Shown here: one piece after another, positions 60,045 through 64,000 of the stretch
How the letters are laid out: each line of letters starts with the position of its first letter
How positions within the stretch are numbered: position 1 is the stretch's first letter
Source of the DNA: Rhodospirillales bacterium
GTDB lineage: Bacteria; Pseudomonadota; Alphaproteobacteria; ATCC43930; CGMCC-115725
Reading direction: 5' to 3'
Length of the DNA stretch: 64,000 bases
Assembly (NCBI GenBank): GCA_028288725.1
Contig: JAQGIC010000062.1
Coordinates: 62,001-126,000, forward strand
The notes under the pieces: generated by a model
What the model saw: the letters and a program-made list of their open reading frames with translations, nothing else
The model's database searches: none
Told to the model about the DNA's origin: nothing
Position numbers and translations under genes: made by a program

Positions 60045-60541
60045 GGGGTCCCGGTCCGGTCCACGACCCGGACGAAATCCATCCAGCGCCCGTCCGGGCC
60101 CTGGCAGGTTTGGGCGGTCGCCGGATCGGTCAGGATCACGCCGCCGAAGCGCCATAGCTTGCGCCAGATATCGATCTCGCCCAGGCCGCGGTCATGGATG
60201 CGCGCCTGCAGCCGTCGTTCGACATAGCGCTGGCCGACGGTCTGGTACAGCGCGAAACCGGCGACCGCGCTGGCGATGCCCGCATACGGGCCCAGGAACC
60301 ACCAGATGGCGACGATGACGATGACGATCGCATAGGCCCAGCGATTGCCGTCGGCTTCCAGGCCGAGCGGGAAATCCATGTGCGACAGCTTCGCGCAATT
60401 GACCGTGACGCGGATCCGCGCCGTCTCGTGCAGCGCGCGCAGCCGCAACAGCATGTCGCGCTCGTCCGGTCCCGACGGCTGGGGCGCCGGCACGGACGCG
60501 CTTTCGGGCGGCGGCGGCGGAATGGGGTGAAGCATGCTCAT
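60041..60541 (-). CDS. Two-segment membrane protein, unknown function
   Basis: 166 residues from the ATG at 60541, preceded by GGAGAGG. The N-terminus is Pro-rich (PIPPPPPESASVPAPQPSGP), followed by a helical segment with LLRLRALHETARIRVTVNC. A hydrophobic hairpin lies at about 76-112 (WAYAIVIVIVAIWWFLGPYA, IASAVAGFALY). The C-terminal part is cytoplasmic and charged. No family recognised. It overlaps yjbQ by four bases and begins 46 bases after the acetyltransferase. Confidence 0.7.
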   Translation of the reverse strand: MSMLHPIPPPPPESASVPAPQPSGPDERDMLLRLRALHETARIRVTVNCAKLSHMDFPLGLEADGNRWAYAIVIVIVAIWWFLGPYAGIASAVAGFALYQTVGQRYVERRLQARIHDRGLGEIDIWRKLWRFGGVILTDPATAQTCQGPDGRWMDFVRVVDRTGTP

Positions 60542-60587
60542 GGTCGCCTCTCCAACCATGTTTCGACCGGCGCGGCAAGCGACATCG

Positions 60588-61178
60588 CTAGACGGGCTTG
60601 GGCGCCGATGGATTTGAGAGCGCGGTCAGCACATGGTCGCGCCAGGCGCCGTCGATATAGAGATAGTCGCGCGCGATGCCCTCCGGCGCGAAGCCCAGCC
60701 GGCGGGCCAACCCGGCGCTGCGCTCGTTCGACGGCATGTAGTTCAGCATGATCCGGTGCAGCTTCAAGGCCTCGAACACATGGCGGATCGCCGCCTCCAG
60801 CGCCTCGCGCATCAGCCCGCGGCCCTCCAGCCGATAGTCGAGCGCATAGCCCAGATAGCAGGCCTGGAACGGTCCGCGGAAGATCTGGGTGAAATTCACC
60901 ACGCCCAGGACCGGGCCGCCCAGGTTCCGTTCGGGGAACAGCATGAACCGGAGCGCCGTCCCGGCGCGCTCGTCGGCGGCGAATTGCTCGAGCCGGCGGC
61001 GCCAGGCGGCGACCGACAGCTCCTCGCTGCCGCGCGGGCCGGACCAGCGCGCGACATGATCCCAATTCTCGCGCTGATAGGCCACGACCCGGGGGGCGGC
61101 TTCCAAGGGGGCGAGCGTCAGGGTCAGGCGCGGCGTCTCGATCCGGGCCAGCGGTTCGAGCGTGGCCGACACATTCAT
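60588..61178 (-). CDS. RimJ/RimL-type GNAT acetyltransferase
   Basis: 196 residues from the ATG at 61178. GNAT features: IETPRLTLTLAPLEAA at the N-terminus, YALDYRLEGRGLMREALEAAIRHVFE with the acetyl-CoA loop, and LNYMPSNERSAGLARRLGFAPEG, typical of RimJ ribosomal-protein N-terminal acetyltransferases. Its start overlaps the glycoside hydrolase stop (ATGA), so the two are coupled. A role on a ribosomal protein is possible but unproven. Confidence 0.88.
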   Translation of the reverse strand: MNVSATLEPLARIETPRLTLTLAPLEAAPRVVAYQRENWDHVARWSGPRGSEELSVAAWRRRLEQFAADERAGTALRFMLFPERNLGGPVLGVVNFTQIFRGPFQACYLGYALDYRLEGRGLMREALEAAIRHVFEALKLHRIMLNYMPSNERSAGLARRLGFAPEGIARDYLYIDGAWRDHVLTALSNPSAPKPV

Positions 61179-63145
61179 GAAACGCGGCCGAGCCGGGCCA
61201 CGGACCAGCGTTTCGGCCGGGCCCAGCCCTGCTCCGGCGGCATGCCCGACAGCGACATCCAGCGCGAGCGGTGCCACGCAGTGGCCGACACCTCGATGCG
61301 CACCAACCCGCCGGTCGGCGGACCGTCCAGGCCGAGCGCCGCCCAGGGCAGCAGGCTTTCCGACGTGATGCGCGGCTGATCGGCGCCGAAATAGCTGGTG
61401 ATCGCGCCCGAGACCGGGCGGCATTGCGGTGCCGGATCCGCCGGCACCGCGGCGATGCCGGCGCACAGCAGCGCCGTCATCGGCGGGTGGTCCTTCACCT
61501 TGGTCTTGGGCGGGATGAAATAGAGCGTGAAATGCTTGGTGCCGCCGCCCGCGTCGACGCCCAGCTCGACCCGATAGGCCTCGGCCAGCGGAAAGGCGCC
61601 GTCATAGGCCAACAGGTCCAGATCGTAATAATCCTGGCCGATGGTGGCGAGCGCCAGGCCGTCGCGATTCCAGGCGAGATAGGCCTCGCCGAACGGCACC
61701 TCGCCCGGTGCCGCGATCAGCGCCGGCAGCAGGGCCGCCTGCTTCGGCCAATCCACCAGCGTCCGATCGCCGACCGCGACCTCGGCATAGGGGATCGAGA
61801 TCTCCCGGCGGTCGCTTTGACGCGCCAGGTCCGGGCCGGCCGCGGCATGCAGCGCCGGCAGTTGGTGGTTGATCGCCGAAACGGCGCTCAACAGCCGTTC
61901 GTAGGGGCGGTTGTCGATGTCGACCAGGCCGAAATCATAATCCTCGCCATCCGCCCGGCCGCCCTTCGGATGGTCGGCATATTGGAACCAGTGCATCCCG
62001 ATCAGATCGGGAATATGGACGAACTGGCCGATCGCGGCCGCCGCACCCTTGGCGCGCTCGGCCTGGGTCTCGACCGTCATCAGATGGCCGTTGTTCTTGT
62101 TGCCGGTCCGGTTCTCGTTCGCGGCATAGAACCATTCGGACACCAGCACCGGCTTGCCGCCGGTCAGCTGATGCAGCCCGTCGAAAAAATAGCGCGCGAC
62201 CCAGCCGTCCTGGCTGTCGACGTTGTAGTTGGTCGCGATCGCATCGACATGGCGGGCCTCGGCGCGAATCGCGACCGGGTCGTAATAGATCGGCAGCCGG
62301 TCGCCGAAGATCAGCGCCTGGGGGTCGGCGGCGCGGATCGATTGCTCGACCAGCGCGTAATAGCGTTCGGCCAGGATACCGGTCCAGGCGCGCACCGCCT
62401 GGATGCCGTTGCCGCCGGGCCGGAGCCTGGTAATGGCCTCGGTCCGGAGCAGGCCCGGCCAGTCGGCGACGTCGGGCGGCGGCTGGAAATCCGCAGCGAA
62501 GCGCTGCCAATCGCCGCCGTAGAATTGCTCGAGTGCCGCCACCCAGCGCTGCTTGGTGAAGTTCGACGCCGGCGCCTTGCCGTAGAACACGAACAGCGCG
62601 CCGTTCCACCAGCCGACCTCGTTATCGGTGAAATAGCCGATGCGATAGGGACTGTCCTTATAGGGACGGACCAGGGTGACCGCTTGGCGACGCATGTCCC
62701 GCTCGGTCGCCGGATCGAACGGATCGAACCAATGGAAACGGCTGAGGCGCCCCAGCTCCAGGTCGGGGATCTGCGGCAGCTTCAACTGATCGGGCGGCAG
62801 CGACCAGCCGCCGGCCGAATTGAAGCCCCAGGACCGCACCCGGGTCGTGGCCTCGTCGACCCAGGCCTCGATCGTCGGCGCGAAGGCGGTCCAGCTGTAC
62901 CAGATCCGATCGTCGGCGACCCGCTGCGGCGCACCGCCGTCCAGCACATTGACGCCGGCCGAGAAGAACCGGTCGCCGCAGGGCGTCACCAGCCAGGCCG
63001 TGCCCTGGTCGCGCGCGACGCTCCAGCGGCCGGTCGGCGCCTGGTCCAGATCGCATGCGCCGGCGAAGGCCGGACCGGCGAGGGTCAGGCCGAGGCCGCA
63101 GATGGCGGCAAAGGTATGGGCCGCAAGGTTCGAAAGCGGTCGCAT
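61175..63145 (-). CDS. Secreted glycoside hydrolase-like protein (TIM-barrel, GH-A clan type)
   Basis: About 656 residues (a GTG one codon earlier is also possible). Signal peptide: AAICGLGLTLAGPAFAG. The barrel (about 60-430) has a candidate acid/base E176 in FTDNEVGWW, where the Asn before Glu is typical of clan A, and a candidate nucleophile E337 in VLVSEWFYAANEN. The pattern recalls beta-agarase/GH42-like enzymes. Residues about 470-600 form a CBM9-like beta domain. It probably acts on an extracellular or periplasmic polysaccharide. The first gene of a four-gene run. Confidence 0.78.
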   Translation of the reverse strand: MRPLSNLAAHTFAAICGLGLTLAGPAFAGACDLDQAPTGRWSVARDQGTAWLVTPCGDRFFSAGVNVLDGGAPQRVADDRIWYSWTAFAPTIEAWVDEATTRVRSWGFNSAGGWSLPPDQLKLPQIPDLELGRLSRFHWFDPFDPATERDMRRQAVTLVRPYKDSPYRIGYFTDNEVGWWNGALFVFYGKAPASNFTKQRWVAALEQFYGGDWQRFAADFQPPPDVADWPGLLRTEAITRLRPGGNGIQAVRAWTGILAERYYALVEQSIRAADPQALIFGDRLPIYYDPVAIRAEARHVDAIATNYNVDSQDGWVARYFFDGLHQLTGGKPVLVSEWFYAANENRTGNKNNGHLMTVETQAERAKGAAAAIGQFVHIPDLIGMHWFQYADHPKGGRADGEDYDFGLVDIDNRPYERLLSAVSAINHQLPALHAAAGPDLARQSDRREISIPYAEVAVGDRTLVDWPKQAALLPALIAAPGEVPFGEAYLAWNRDGLALATIGQDYYDLDLLAYDGAFPLAEAYRVELGVDAGGGTKHFTLYFIPPKTKVKDHPPMTALLCAGIAAVPADPAPQCRPVSGAITSYFGADQPRITSESLLPWAALGLDGPPTGGLVRIEVSATAWHRSRWMSLSGMPPEQGWARPKRWSVARLGRVS

Positions 63146-63173
63146 CACACTCTACTGATGGGGCGGGTGCGAT

Positions 63174-64000
63174 TCAGGACGCCGTGCCGCCGACGGTCAG
63201 TCCATCCATGCGCAGGGTCGGCTGGCCGACGCCGACCGGGACGCCCTGGCCGTCCTTGCCGCAGGTGCCGACGCCGTCGTCCAGCTTCATGTCGTTGCCG
63301 ATCATGGTGATCTTGTTGAGCGCCTCCGGCCCGTTGCCGATCAAGGTGGCGCCCTTGACCGGACGGGTGATCCTGCCGTCCTCGATCAGATAGGCCTCCG
63401 ATGCCGAGAACACGAACTTGCCGTTGGTGATATCGACCTGGCCGCCACCGAAATTGGCGGCATAGAGACCGCGCTTGACCGACTTCAGGATCTCGTCCGG
63501 CGAATGGCTGCCGTTCAGCATCACCGTGTTGGTCATGCGCGGCATCGGATGATGGGCATAGCTCTGGCGCCGGCCGTTGCCGGTCGCCGGCACGCCCATC
63601 AGGCGCGCGTTCATGCGATCCTGCATATAGCCCTTCAGGATGCCGTCCTCGATCAGCACCGTCCGGCTCGACGGCGTGCCCTCGTCGTCGACGGTGATCG
63701 AGCCGCGCCGGTTCGGGATGGTGCCGTCATCCACCACGGTCACCCCCGCCGACGCCACGCGCTCGCCGACCCGGCCTGAAAAGATCGACAGGCCCTTGCG
63801 GTTGAAATCGCCTTCCAGCCCGTGGCCGACCGCCTCATGCAGCATGATGCCGGGCCAGCCGGCGCCCAGCACCACGGTCATTTCGCCGGCCGGGGCCGGG
63901 ATCGAGTCCAGATTGACCAGCGCGCCGCGCAGTGCCTCGTCGACCTGGGCCCGCCATTGGCCGGGATCGAGATAGAGATCATAGGCGGTGCGCCCGCCGG
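63174..64000 (-). CDS. tldD: TldD metalloprotease subunit (N-terminus cut by window end)
   Basis: About 275 C-terminal residues are visible; the gene continues past 64000. The zinc motif HExxxH is [11 protein letters not shown]. Other conserved blocks: [50 protein letters not shown] and [30 protein letters not shown]. It forms the catalytic half of the TldD/TldE complex with the pmbA product at 46.1 kb. The gene ends 25 bases upstream of the glycoside hydrolase GTG on the same strand. Confidence 0.95.
   Translation of the reverse strand, partial: GGRTAYDLYLDPGQWRAQVDEALRGALVNLDSIPAPAGEMTVVLGAGWPGIMLHEAVGHGLEGDFNRKGLSIFSGRVGERVASAGVTVVDDGTIPNRRGSITVDDEGTPSSRTVLIEDGILKGYMQDRMNARLMGVPATGNGRRQSYAHHPMPRMTNTVMLNGSHSPDEILKSVKRGLYAANFGGGQVDITNGKFVFSASEAYLIEDGRITRPVKGATLIGNGPEALNKITMIGNDMKLDDGVGTCGKDGQGVPVGVGQPTLRMDGLTVGGTAS

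Noticed and set aside
46118-64000. pmbA and tldD as duplicated genes
   Set aside because: They are the two different, non-redundant subunits of one protease; only the tldD product has HExxxH.
1-64000. CRISPR arrays, insertion sequences, prophage, tRNA or rRNA genes
   Set aside because: No regularly spaced repeats, transposase or phage proteins, or RNA gene signatures were found on either strand by reading; a dedicated RNA-gene scan could still find something missed.

Overview
The window is about two-thirds G+C, densely packed and almost wholly coding. It looks like a chromosomal segment of an alphaproteobacterium, probably a Rhodospirillales-type lineage (inference). Pointers are a lipid A / Kdo cluster, a plant-type glutamate-cysteine ligase, a DUF3035 (BamF-type) lipoprotein before two M16 peptidases, a DUF4170-like protein, a fused TRAP DctQM and a UbiA / UbiD pair. 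No rRNA, tRNA, CRISPR array, phage or insertion sequence was recognised.

Layout. 1-3.4 kb: chemoreceptor fragment, then a CheY-like receiver, a CheC-type phosphatase and a hybrid histidine kinase. 3.4-9.1 kb: a sugar-acid or lactone locus (TRAP transporter, SMP-30 lactonase, GntR/FadR regulator, AroE paralogue) with two matching candidate operators. 9.2-16.5 kb: hisE, a glycine-oxidase-like FAD enzyme, MgtC, and phosphonoacetaldehyde hydrolase with a PhnSTUV-type ABC importer but no PhnW. 16.5-17.5 kb: poorly understood DNA with a twin palindrome. 17.5-31.5 kb: housekeeping (ileS, BamF-like lipoprotein, M16 pair, HAD hydrolase, mutL, CBS protein, a lipoprotein, rsmD, rluB-like, glutamine amidotransferase, tadA). 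31.7-38.3 kb: MFS transporter, orphan TRAP-binding protein, purD, xseA, GNAT. 38.3-44.0 kb: msbA-like / DUF374 / waaA / lpxK / lpxL operon. 44.1-46.0 kb: a GT4 glycosyltransferase with a metallophosphoesterase that resembles the Agt/PlcP phosphorus-stress lipid-remodelling pair. 46.1-64 kb: pmbA, fhs, an AbrB/CcdB toxin-antitoxin module, ubiD, a protein methyltransferase, ubiA, a DUF2491 envelope cluster, rsmE, gshA, a PQQ-type dehydrogenase, a four-gene block ending in yjbQ, and the start of tldD at the right edge.

Themes. Phosphorus scavenging appears twice, in phosphonate uptake and cleavage and in the likely phospholipid-to-glycolipid switch. Outer-membrane biogenesis is represented by the lipid A operon, the DUF3035 lipoprotein and the M16 pair.

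The most unusual items are: (i) dispersed 50-52 bp imperfect palindromes at six gene ends whose terminal bases supply the stop codon; (ii) an antitoxin that joins an AbrB DNA-binding domain to a CcdA-like toxin-binding tail, with a 20-bp palindromic operator; (iii) a phosphonate locus in which an FAD oxidase seems to replace the transaminase.
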